Shown in pieces: positions 7,090 through 12,915 of a DNA stretch of 38,607 bases (position 1 is the stretch's first letter; each line of letters opens with the position of its first letter). The notes beneath the pieces are model-generated. The model was given only the letters and a program-made list of their open reading frames with translations, was not told where the DNA came from and did not search any database. The DNA is taken from the IMG/VR virus record IMGVR_UViG_3300011253_000870, positions 1 through 38,607 of that record; one strand, 5' to 3'. A program made the position numbers and the translations under genes. Source of the stretch: a virus.

Positions 7090-7274
7090 TATGCACCTAC
7101 CTTGATAACTACTTGATTTAACTTCCTTTTCTGTGTATTTAATGATCCAGTCGCTTTAACTAACATATGGAAGTGATATCTGAAACCGTCAAAATCACCC
7201 TTATCATTAGCTACATTCATACTCTCTTTATGAAATTCTACTCTGTCTTGGTAATGCTCTATTAATGTTTTCAT
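7089..7274 (-). CDS. Hypothetical small basic protein
   Basis: 61 residues, the first gene of the minus-strand operon 7274-6277. It follows AAGGAGATAAG and a consensus promoter at 7299-7327. It is helical with several histidines (HYQDRVEFHKESMN, FRYHFHMLVK) and a basic C-terminus. No family is recognised. Confidence 0.65.
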   Translation of the reverse strand: MKTLIEHYQDRVEFHKESMNVANDKGDFDGFRYHFHMLVKATGSLNTQKRKLNQVVIKVGA

Positions 7275-7298
7275 CTTATCTCCTTAGTGTCTGTCTTA

Positions 7299-7327
7299 AT
7301 TATACTAACTTATCGGTTATATGTCAA
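7299..7327 (-). promoter_or_regulatory. Perfect sigma70 promoter of the 7274-6277 operon
   Basis: On the minus strand: TTGACA (7322-7327), 17 bases, TATAAT (7299-7304), all consensus, about 25 bases before the first start codon. A host-type promoter of this quality suggests immediate-early expression. Confidence 0.9.
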
Positions 7328-7329
7328 GA

Positions 7330-7905
7330 AACTTTAGTAAATAATGAAAAAACAACAACTGAGTAATATCAATAGGTTAGAGCTAGTTCCTAAGCTTTGT
7401 ATATAGAATATACCTTTAGGCGGATAACGACCTTTTATCCAATTAAGAGTATAATGATACGGTCTATCTTATTCCCTCTATATATAATGCACTTTCGTGC
7501 TGTCGCGTTAACGAACCATTTGGTGAGTTGACAAGACGAATCCTTTGTTGAGAGCCCTAAGGGGCTTAACTATACAGGCTCGATTTGTTTGTATAACTGA
7601 TTGAACTGCACGAGGTATTAAGTTGTTTTAAATAATAGGAAGCCAAACTCTCTAGAACAGAAAGTAGCTGAAGTCGAAGGTAGTTAGGTTACGCGCCTAA
7701 TCGCTGGATTAACAAGGGTTCTATATATACAGCTAACTCAATATAAAACATTTTAACAGTGTTGCTATGGTAAGGCCGCAATAGGCTCTTTTCTGTTTCT
7801 TAGTCTACCAGTTCACTGGGCAGGGTTCTCACCTTTATCGCCTAGTCTCTCATTAATCGTGCTCTGGGTCTCTTCTATGGCTGATTATTCCCGAACACTT
7901 AAGGG
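7330..7905 (-). ncRNA. Candidate large structured noncoding RNA 2 (about 575 nt)
   Basis: There is no credible reading frame over this length, in a genome where genes otherwise overlap. A promoter shared with the terminase operon (7915-7944) points into it on the minus strand. Possible helices: CCAG/CTGG (7808-7811/7816-7819); AACAGAAA with TTTCTGTT (7656-7663/7790-7797, long range); AGTTAG with CTAACT (7682-7687/7733-7738) enclosing TAATC/GATTA (7698-7702/7707-7711); TATACA/TGTATA (7571-7576/7590-7595); AGCCC/GGGCT (7553-7557/7562-7566); GCAC/GTGC (7489-7492/7497-7500), whose loop is a GNRA tetraloop (GAAA) only on the minus strand; GGATAA/TTATCC (7422-7427/7435-7440); GTATAT/ATATAC (7399-7404/7408-7413). 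On the minus strand it ends near a T-rich run (7346-7352). Length and density of helices recall large ornate phage RNAs such as GOLLD or ROOL, but I recognise no family consensus. Confidence 0.5.
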
Positions 7906-7914
7906 TTTTCTTCC

Positions 7915-7944
7915 CCTATACTTATATATGTTCATTAATGTCAA
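7915..7944 (-). promoter_or_regulatory. Promoter of candidate RNA 2, same class as the terS promoter
   Basis: On the minus strand: TTGACA (7939-7944), 18 bases, TATAGG (7915-7920). The spacer segment TAATGAACA and the start region TATAGGGG are identical to those in the terS promoter at 3282-3311. Confidence 0.65.
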
Positions 7945-7952
7945 AATAAAAC

Positions 7953-7980
7953 GTGTAAACATAGTGTAAGTTATGTGTAA
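7953..7980 (+). repeat. Three GTGTAA direct repeats with 11-bp period
   Basis: GTGTAA occurs at 7953, 7964 and 7975, exactly one helical turn apart, so three protein copies would bind one face of the DNA. The array lies between divergent promoters. A very A-rich tract (8001-8031) follows. It could be iterons of a replication origin with an unwinding element, or an operator for both transcription units. Confidence 0.55.
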
Positions 7981-8065
7981 GTATTGCTAAAAAGCAAACG
8001 ATATCAATAAGATAAAAATAATTAAAAAAAAGATCACACCGCCACTCAGTTGTAATACGGTCCAT

Positions 8066-8128
8066 TTGACAAAATAATGAAATAAAAGCTAAAGTATTGT
8101 TGATATTTGTCGATAAGTTTGTTAGAAT
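8066..8128 (+). promoter_or_regulatory. Tandem sigma70 promoters of the early operon
   Basis: Proximal promoter: TTGATA (8100-8105), 17 bases, TAGAAT (8123-8128), ten of twelve consensus bases, with the AAGGAGG ribosome site starting at 8142. Upstream lies a perfect TTGACA (8066-8071) with a weaker TAAAGT (8090-8095) after 18 bases. Together they drive the plus-strand early genes and face the 7915-7944 promoter. Confidence 0.75.
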
Positions 8129-8153
8129 GTATATAACAGTTAAGGAGGATATA

Positions 8154-8357
8154 ATGAATAAATGGATATCAGTGGGAACTATAAGAATTGACGAACACGG
8201 TGAACGAAGGTTTGAATTAGATGATTCAACAGCAATCCAGTTTAAGGTAGAACTACCACCGGACTTTAATGGTTATCAATCGACTCAAGAAGAGAAAGAC
8301 GCTGCCGATATATTCTATATAAACAAGTGGTTAAGAATTCACTTAGGGAGAAAGTAG
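8154..8357 (+). CDS. Small protein with W-x-x-x-GT-x-R N-terminal module
   Basis: 67 residues from ATG 8154, chosen because AAGGAGG lies at ideal distance; an upstream TTG frame would overlap the promoter. The N-terminus NKWISVGTIRIDEHGERRFELD is a beta-hairpin-like module that recurs in the protein encoded at 11366-11647 (KKWNGLGTLRVAKNGKRKLVLD). The rest is polar and ends in a basic helix (INKWLRIHLGRK). First gene of the early operon. Function unknown; the small beta module with basic residues could bind nucleic acid. Confidence 0.7.
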   Translation: MNKWISVGTIRIDEHGERRFELDDSTAIQFKVELPPDFNGYQSTQEEKDAADIFYINKWLRIHLGRK

Positions 8358-8833
8358 TGAAAGATGTGGATAAGATAATCAATAGTATAGCTAAGAAGTA
8401 CGCCAAGTATGCTGAGAAGAAAGGTATTATGATTGGAGACTTGAAGCAAGTAGGGTACACCGGTTATCTTGAGGGTATCGATCAGTTCGACCCTGAACGC
8501 GGTATGTCTGAAAATAGCTACATATACTTTTTAGTGCGGAATAAAGTTGACAGATTCGTTAATAAGGGTATATACTGTAATTACATCATAGCCGGTGAAG
8601 AGACTAACGCTAACGAGATAGAAGACTTTAGCATAAACTTAGAAGCGGCGGTTTACCTTAAGCAAGTAAATAAAAGAATAAAAAAGCTTGACAAACGTAG
8701 TAGATCGGTGTTACTATATAAAGTAGAGGGATATAGTGATAGAGAAGTTGGATTGAAGATTGGGTGTTCCAAAAGGAATGCCACAGTAATTAAGAACAAG
8801 AGTATTAAACTAATAACGTCCGTGGAGGACTAA
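8357..8833 (+). CDS. RNA polymerase sigma factor-like protein
   Basis: 158 residues from GTG 8357, which overlaps the previous stop (TAGTG) and follows AGGGAG; a longer GTG start at 8327 has no good ribosome site. Residues about 28-66 match sigma-70 region 2: DLKQVGYTGYLEGIDQFDPERG corresponds to the core-binding 2.1-2.2 helices, and SYIYFLVRNKVDRF to 2.3-2.4. Residues 103-152 match region 4, with the helix-turn-helix YSDREVGLKIGCSKRNATVIK. Such two-region factors direct RNA polymerase to alternative promoters. As the second early gene it is well placed to activate later phage promoters. Region 3 and a region 1.1 are missing, as in small or ECF-like sigma factors. Confidence 0.8.
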   Translation: MKDVDKIINSIAKKYAKYAEKKGIMIGDLKQVGYTGYLEGIDQFDPERGMSENSYIYFLVRNKVDRFVNKGIYCNYIIAGEETNANEIEDFSINLEAAVYLKQVNKRIKKLDKRSRSVLLYKVEGYSDREVGLKIGCSKRNATVIKNKSIKLITSVED

Positions 8834-8847
8834 CAAAGGAGAATAAC

Positions 8848-9030
8848 ATGGGAACAACAATACTACTAGTAGCAGGTTTTCTGTTTTCAATCGACACAGC
8901 TGTACAAATTGATAACGCGATTATTGAAGACTCAAGACTAGACCGTATCGAAAAGGTACTAAAGCTAGAAGAGTGTGTGGTTAAGCCACAAATTGAAAGA
9001 GAAGAGTCTCAAGGTTTAGACTGCGAGTAA
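8848..9030 (+). CDS. Small protein with N-terminal membrane segment
   Basis: 60 residues after AAAGGAG. Residues 3-20 are hydrophobic (TTILLVAGFLFSIDTAVQ), either a signal sequence or a membrane anchor. The remainder is charged with two cysteines (C43 and C59). It is the last gene before an intrinsic terminator. No family is recognised. Confidence 0.6.
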   Translation: MGTTILLVAGFLFSIDTAVQIDNAIIEDSRLDRIEKVLKLEECVVKPQIEREESQGLDCE

Positions 9031-9035
9031 TTAAT

Positions 9036-9059
9036 AGGGGGAGCAATCCCCTTGTTTTT
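9036..9059 (+). terminator. Intrinsic terminator/attenuator behind the sigma-like operon
   Basis: Stem AGGGG (9036-9040), a 7-base loop, CCCCT (9048-9052), then TGTTTTT. The next gene starts only 14 bases downstream with its own AAGGAGG site, so this acts inside the early gene block rather than at its end. Confidence 0.75.
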
Positions 9060-9072
9060 AAAGGAGGAACGT

Positions 9073-9327
9073 ATGAAAGTTGTGGTAGACAATACCAAAG
9101 AAGAAGATCTATTAGTTAGAACATGGATCATAGGCGAGAATTCATCGGGCGCGCTACGGTTAATCATAACCAGCGAAGACAGTATAATAGGCGCAACGGA
9201 CTTTATGAGTAGACAAGACATTATGGACTACTTAGCGGTTCAATTAAATGTAGAGATTAAAGATTTAGAGGCAAGACAATTTGAAGACACTAACCCGTTG
9301 TATTTAGTGGAGGATGAAAATGATTAA
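9073..9327 (+). CDS. Hypothetical small acidic protein
   Basis: 84 residues from ATG 9073 after AAAGGAGGA; an upstream TTG would lie in the terminator. The N-terminal half is beta-like (MKVVVDNTKEEDLLVRTWII ... ALRLIITSED), the C-terminal part acidic and helical. No domain is recognised. Confidence 0.65.
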   Translation: MKVVVDNTKEEDLLVRTWIIGENSSGALRLIITSEDSIIGATDFMSRQDIMDYLAVQLNVEIKDLEARQFEDTNPLYLVEDEND

Positions 9328-9691
9328 GAAGATAGAGAGGCCAGACTGGACACACGAAGAATATAGCAGGGTAAAATTAAAGCGCTGGTTCGACAAGCAC
9401 ATAGAGCCAATCAATGCGATGCTTGAGGGTGCGGTTGAGGTTTATGCAAATGTGCCGAATGATAACAAGCCCGTTGTTTGGGTCCTGAATGGTAATTTAC
9501 CCGACGAAACCCACAAAGCCCTACTCATAAACATTGAGCCAATCAAAAAACAGACAAGAGAAGAGAGGCTTGAGGATGTATTGAGGCGCATTGTCGAAAA
9601 CCATGAAGATGAGCCACATATAACAGAGCTTTATTTGGGTGATTTGAAAGATGCCAAGCAAGCACTAGAGGGGGGCGAAAATGGAGATTAA
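9320..9691 (+). CDS. Hypothetical protein
   Basis: 123 residues from ATG 9320 (GTGGAGG at good spacing), overlapping the previous stop. Features: a charged, tryptophan-containing N-terminus (IERPDWTHEEYSRVKLKRWF), a predicted beta-strand (PVVWVLNG) and an acidic helical C-terminus. No catalytic pattern is recognised; transcribed with the early genes. Confidence 0.65.
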   Translation: MIKKIERPDWTHEEYSRVKLKRWFDKHIEPINAMLEGAVEVYANVPNDNKPVVWVLNGNLPDETHKALLINIEPIKKQTREERLEDVLRRIVENHEDEPHITELYLGDLKDAKQALEGGENGD

Positions 9692-9788
9692 GATATCAAA
9701 CACCGGCGATATCAATATAACAGACGATGAACCGGTACTGACAGAACTAGAAGATGTAACAGAGCTACTAACGAAGGAAGAAGAATGA
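9681..9788 (+). CDS. Very small acidic protein
   Basis: 35 residues; ATG 9681 lies after AGGGGG and overlaps the previous gene, and the stop overlaps the next ATG at 9785. Composition is acidic (11 Asp/Glu) with a few beta-prone residues. It is supported only by its ribosome site and the tight coupling with both neighbours. Confidence 0.5.
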   Translation: MEIKISNTGDINITDDEPVLTELEDVTELLTKEEE

Positions 9789-10042
9789 AGGCAGAAGAAG
9801 CGAGAGAATTGGTTAAGCAATATAACGAAGAGAAGGCTCAAGAAGAGTTAAACAAGACCGTAGACAACATCAGGAAGGCTGCAACACTAGGCAAAACCGC
9901 ATACTTTACTTCATTTAAATATGAGAAAAATGTTGACAAAGTGAAAGAATTAGGGTATACTGTTAAAGTAAGAAGTAAGGTTCCTAATGAAGCAGAACAA
10001 AAGTATGAATCTTATTACGATATAACATGGGATGAGGTATGA
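9785..10042 (+). CDS. Hypothetical protein
   Basis: 85 residues, coupled to both neighbours. The first 30 residues form a charged helix (EEARELVKQYNEEKAQEEL); the rest has short strands (KTAYFTSFKYEKNVDKVKELGYTVKV) ending in YYDITWDEV. No family is recognised. The gene carries a promoter-like sequence for the following secreted-protein genes. Confidence 0.65.
   Translation: MKAEEARELVKQYNEEKAQEELNKTVDNIRKAATLGKTAYFTSFKYEKNVDKVKELGYTVKVRSKVPNEAEQKYESYYDITWDEV
9933..9961 (+). promoter_or_regulatory. Possible internal promoter for the secreted protein and subtilase
   Basis: TTGACA (9933-9938), 17 bases, TATACT (9956-9961): eleven of twelve consensus bases, 78 bases before the start of the secreted protein. 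It lies in coding sequence, so chance is possible. A second, weaker candidate (TTGACA 10132-10137, TACAGT 10155-10160) sits before the subtilase gene. Confidence 0.45.
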
Positions 10043-10335
10043 AAACTATAATACTATCACTACTAATATCAACCAGCGCATTAGCTGACACATTCTACAA
10101 AGAAGAAAAGATGGTTATTTGTAATTATGACTTGACAATTCCGTTAAAAGATGGTACAGTTAAGTTTATAGCAGTGCCACTAATAGGTAAACAAGCTTAT
10201 AAAGTTAGAGACGATTACGGACACGTACTACTAGGGGTAGATTTTAGTAAGGATTTAAAAAAGATCAATCAAGATCATTGGTACAACCACAAATTCATTG
10301 ACAACGTTGATGAATACAAATGTAAGGACATGTAA
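10039..10335 (+). CDS. Small secreted protein next to the subtilase
   Basis: 98 residues with a clear signal peptide: basic start, hydrophobic core MKTIILSLLISTSALA, and an AxA-type cleavage site after residue 16. The mature part (about 82 residues) has two cysteines (C28, C95) that could form a disulphide, and beta-prone segments. It ends directly before the subtilisin-like gene. I know no family. Because that protease lacks a propeptide, this protein could be its chaperone or inhibitor supplied in trans; this is inference from adjacency only. Confidence 0.7.
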   Translation: MKTIILSLLISTSALADTFYKEEKMVICNYDLTIPLKDGTVKFIAVPLIGKQAYKVRDDYGHVLLGVDFSKDLKKINQDHWYNHKFIDNVDEYKCKDM

Positions 10336-11070
10336 ATGAGGGTACAAAACAAACTACTAACGCTAGGTTTGATAGCATTATCTATCTTCCTATTAGGTCT
10401 AACAGCCGAGTCTAAGACAAAGAGAGCCAAGCTATTCAAGGTAGCTATCATTGATTCGGGCTTTGGTTTCGAGACGGAGCTAAACAAGAAAGCTTTCAAG
10501 ATCTGCAAAACCGGTTCTTTTGACTTTATCTCTAACCTACCGATGGTAGGTGATGATGAATTGGGACACGGCACCTCGGTAATGGGTTTAGTAAACCGTA
10601 GAGCTAACACAAAGAACATGTGCTTCCTAGTATATAAAGTATTCGGTAGTTCACCTTATGGAGACTCGAACAATATACGAAAAGCAATGGTAGCTGCATA
10701 TAGAAACGGAGCTAAGGTTATTAATATGTCTTTAGGTGGTAATCAGCATTCTATACAAGAGCGTGAAATCATTAAGGAAATTACAGGACGCGGTGTTAAG
10801 ATATTTGTCGCAGCAGGTAATGCAAGCAAGAATCTAAACGTGACATGTAACTCTTATCCGGTATGTTATAAGAACTTAAACATGAACTTAATCCCCGTCG
10901 GTGCTACAGATGAAGATGTAGATGTTGCAAAGTACAGTAACCGAGGTGTTAAGATTAGTGTATACAAGTACGGTAGAACAATAAGTGGATCACGTGGTAC
11001 ATCTTTCGCGGCACCTAGAGCAACGGGTGACTATATTAAATCGCTTAACCTAGATAAAAAGAGTAAGTAA
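10336..11070 (+). CDS. Subtilisin-like serine protease (S8), secreted or membrane-tethered
   Basis: 244 residues with the full S8 triad in order: D40 (VAIIDSG), H78 (GHGTSVMG), the oxyanion asparagine N162 (VAAGN) and S223 (GTSFAAP). An N-terminal hydrophobic segment (residues 6-24) is a signal peptide or anchor. The catalytic domain begins at about residue 33, so the usual inhibitor I9 propeptide of about 70 residues is missing. It is a minimal subtilase, since most are 270 residues or more. Cysteines (C57, C96, C171, C177) could form disulphides outside the cytoplasm. The gene follows the secreted-protein gene directly and its stop overlaps the next ATG. Possible roles: cleaving host envelope proteins, superinfection exclusion or release. 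Confidence 0.9.
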   Translation: MRVQNKLLTLGLIALSIFLLGLTAESKTKRAKLFKVAIIDSGFGFETELNKKAFKICKTGSFDFISNLPMVGDDELGHGTSVMGLVNRRANTKNMCFLVYKVFGSSPYGDSNNIRKAMVAAYRNGAKVINMSLGGNQHSIQEREIIKEITGRGVKIFVAAGNASKNLNVTCNSYPVCYKNLNMNLIPVGATDEDVDVAKYSNRGVKISVYKYGRTISGSRGTSFAAPRATGDYIKSLNLDKKSK

Positions 11071-11351
11071 TGGATAACGTCTTCAAGAGAATAGAGGAAT
11101 TAATTAACGGAGTTGCAGAGCCACAAGACTCAGCGGAGTATGCCCTAGTGAAAGCTTATACTAGAGGTGAAGGTGGAGAACCCCTGATTAATATTTGTAT
11201 CGACATGAAGGAAGAAATGCAGTACTACAAAGAGGCGGAGTTTGAGATGTTTATTTTAGGCTTTGCAATGGGACAGAAAGACTACCTAGATAAAGTAGGA
11301 GGACTCGACCTAACAAAATTTATGAAAGACGATAACGATACAACACACTAA
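11070..11351 (+). CDS. Hypothetical acidic protein
   Basis: 93 residues, ATG overlapping the subtilase stop. Helical and acidic throughout, with patterns such as DMKEEMQYYKEAEFEMFILGFAMGQKDYLDK. No family is recognised. Coupling to the protease gene suggests joint expression. Confidence 0.6.
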   Translation: MDNVFKRIEELINGVAEPQDSAEYALVKAYTRGEGGEPLINICIDMKEEMQYYKEAEFEMFILGFAMGQKDYLDKVGGLDLTKFMKDDNDTTH

Positions 11352-11365
11352 CACAGGAGAAAAGA

Positions 11366-11647
11366 ATGAGTAAAAAATGGAACGGACTAGGAACACTACG
11401 AGTAGCAAAGAACGGTAAGCGTAAGCTGGTACTAGATTCAAGAATAGCAACAATCACATATACAGATGGTTCTGTATACACGCCAGACAAGTTTAGAACG
11501 GCAATTTGTCGTGATGCAGTTGAGTCTGCACAAAACTTAGCAGAGCGCGGTATCATCGATGCTGACGAACTGGCTAAGAAATTAGCATTTATCGATGAGA
11601 AAAGCATCAAGCTAGATGTCGTAATTCCTCCCACTGACGATAACTAG
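11366..11647 (+). CDS. Second protein with the W-x-x-x-GT-x-R module
   Basis: 93 residues after AGGAGAAAAG. The N-terminus (KKWNGLGTLRVAKNGKRKLVLD) is clearly like that of the first early gene at 8154. A polar helical region follows (residues about 45-75), then a short beta-strand (IKLDVVIPP). It is the last gene before a strong terminator. The basic hairpin module may bind nucleic acid; no known family is recognised. Confidence 0.65.
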   Translation: MSKKWNGLGTLRVAKNGKRKLVLDSRIATITYTDGSVYTPDKFRTAICRDAVESAQNLAERGIIDADELAKKLAFIDEKSIKLDVVIPPTDDN

Positions 11648-11659
11648 AAAGAAAACGCG

Positions 11660-11705
11660 CAACCCGTGTTAACGGTTGGGTTGATAGGCTACTATCTTTT
11701 TTTTT
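11660..11705 (+). terminator. Intrinsic terminator inside the early gene block
   Basis: A first stem CAACCC/GGGTTG (11660-11665/11678-11683) overlaps by one base a second, terminator-type stem GATAG/CTATC (11683-11687/11692-11696) followed by nine T residues. The overlap means they may compete, like an antiterminator and terminator. The ClpP-like gene starts 20 bases later and no promoter fits between. Confidence 0.8.
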
Positions 11706-11724
11706 AACTTTTAAGGAGATTAAC

Positions 11725-12267
11725 ATGAGTGCAGAATTAGCTATAAAATTGAATTCAGATCATAACATTGATGTTACCACTGGTGTTATTCACATAAGCG
11801 GTGATGTAGATGCTGACATGTACGACAAGGTAGTACAAGATATTTCTCTACTGTCTCAATTCAACCCGGATGCACTGAATAACCTAACTATATACCTGTC
11901 AACATACGGCGGTGATGTATACTTTGCATTTGCTATTTATGATTATTTGAAACTAACAACAGCTAACCTAAAGATTGTATGCAGCGGACCGGTAATGAGC
12001 GCCGGTGTATTGATACTACAGGCAGCTACGGAGCGCGTGATGATGCCTAATGCTCACCTACTTGTACACTTCGGTATGGAAGTAAACGACAACCAACAGA
12101 CTAAGCACCAACATGAGCAGTTAACTAAAGAAATTAAGAACTTATTCATTAAGAGATGTACAGCTAAGGAACAAACTATAAAGAGATGGTTCTCAAAAGA
12201 GAGCTACTTCAACACAAAGAGAGCTGTCGAGGTAGGATTAATTGACCGGGTAGTTAGTTATGAGTAA
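11725..12267 (+). CDS. ClpP-like (S14) protease
   Basis: 180 residues of the Clp/crotonase fold. The glycine-rich turn STYGGDV (59-65) matches ClpP's NSPGG. The nucleophile is S92 in GPVMSAG and the histidine H115 in AHLLVHFG. The C-terminal AVEVGLIDRVV is the ClpP ending AVEYGLVD. By hand alignment the usual acidic residue in the handle-to-C-terminal region (ERDT in E. coli ClpP) is replaced by tryptophan (KRWF), so the triad may be incomplete or rearranged. Phage ClpP-like proteins often mature proheads, but this one is encoded among early genes, far from the capsid genes and on the other strand. It follows AAGGAG and overlaps the next gene by 8 bases. Confidence 0.85.
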   Translation: MSAELAIKLNSDHNIDVTTGVIHISGDVDADMYDKVVQDISLLSQFNPDALNNLTIYLSTYGGDVYFAFAIYDYLKLTTANLKIVCSGPVMSAGVLILQAATERVMMPNAHLLVHFGMEVNDNQQTKHQHEQLTKEIKNLFIKRCTAKEQTIKRWFSKESYFNTKRAVEVGLIDRVVSYE

Positions 12268-12730
12268 GGGAAAGAAGTCATTAAAGGGCGTGATGGAGTG
12301 GAAACAAGAGTACGGTGATAAGCTCAATGAAGAAGAGACTAAATGGATCAGCCAGTTTTATCACGAATATGAAGGTGGTCAAGCTAACCAATACGATGAA
12401 CCGATACTAACGACAACCGAGCAGATCAAGGAGGCTAGAAGAAACTATAACACTCTATACAGAGACGGTTTTAATGTCTCAAAGATGTTAAACGTACAGG
12501 AGTCTATAGACGATTCACAACAAGAAGTGTATGAGTTAGCATCAGATGAAATAGACTGGGAGACGGCCTACAATCAACAAGGCGAAGTTGTAGCGGCTGA
12601 GATCATAATGATACAAACTATCAGAGATTTAGATGCCGGACAGGATAAAAAAGTTGTATTATCTAGGTTCTATGTTAAGATGAGAAGACTAAGTAAAACA
12701 GTTCAACAAGAAAAAAGGAAACAAAGATGA
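12260..12730 (+). CDS. Hypothetical helical protein
   Basis: 156 residues, start overlapping the ClpP-like stop. Highly charged and helical, acidic in the centre (EIDWETAYNQQ) and basic at the C-terminus (KMRRLSKTVQQEKRKQR). No family is recognised. Tight coupling with the ClpP-like gene makes an adaptor or substrate role imaginable, but nothing in the sequence shows it. Confidence 0.6.
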   Translation: MSKGKKSLKGVMEWKQEYGDKLNEEETKWISQFYHEYEGGQANQYDEPILTTTEQIKEARRNYNTLYRDGFNVSKMLNVQESIDDSQQEVYELASDEIDWETAYNQQGEVVAAEIIMIQTIRDLDAGQDKKVVLSRFYVKMRRLSKTVQQEKRKQR

Positions 12731-12915
12731 AAATGAAAAAGATCAGTACCGAACAATTCTTAGAAGATAAGTATAAAGAACTACAGGTTGTTAGATCTAC
12801 AATGTCTGAGTTTGAAAGACGGTTAAGTGAGATCGTAAACGCTAAAGATATAGCCGATGAGAGTAAGATCGTTTTGATAAGATCTGCATACACTAGAACA
12901 CTAGGAGAAGTGTAA
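12727..12915 (+). CDS. Hypothetical small helical protein
   Basis: 62 residues, ATGA-coupled upstream and sharing one base with the next ATG. Lysine- and glutamate-rich; probably two helices or a short coiled coil (EDKYKELQVVRSTMSEFERRL). Function unknown. Confidence 0.6.
   Translation: MKMKKISTEQFLEDKYKELQVVRSTMSEFERRLSEIVNAKDIADESKIVLIRSAYTRTLGEV

Noticed and set aside
5096-7274. Lysogeny module (integrase, repressor, excisionase) in the leftward small-gene region
   Set aside because: None of the small proteins shows a recombinase motif or a convincing repressor helix-turn-helix, and no attachment-site-like repeat was seen.
7529-7534. TTGACA on the plus strand inside candidate RNA 2 as a promoter
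   Set aside because: No -10-like hexamer at 16-18 bases and no gene downstream on that strand for 600 bases.
7801-7860. Possible tRNA-like sequence (GGGTTCTCACC resembles a T-loop)
   Set aside because: No acceptor stem, anticodon arm or CCA-compatible layout could be drawn on either strand.
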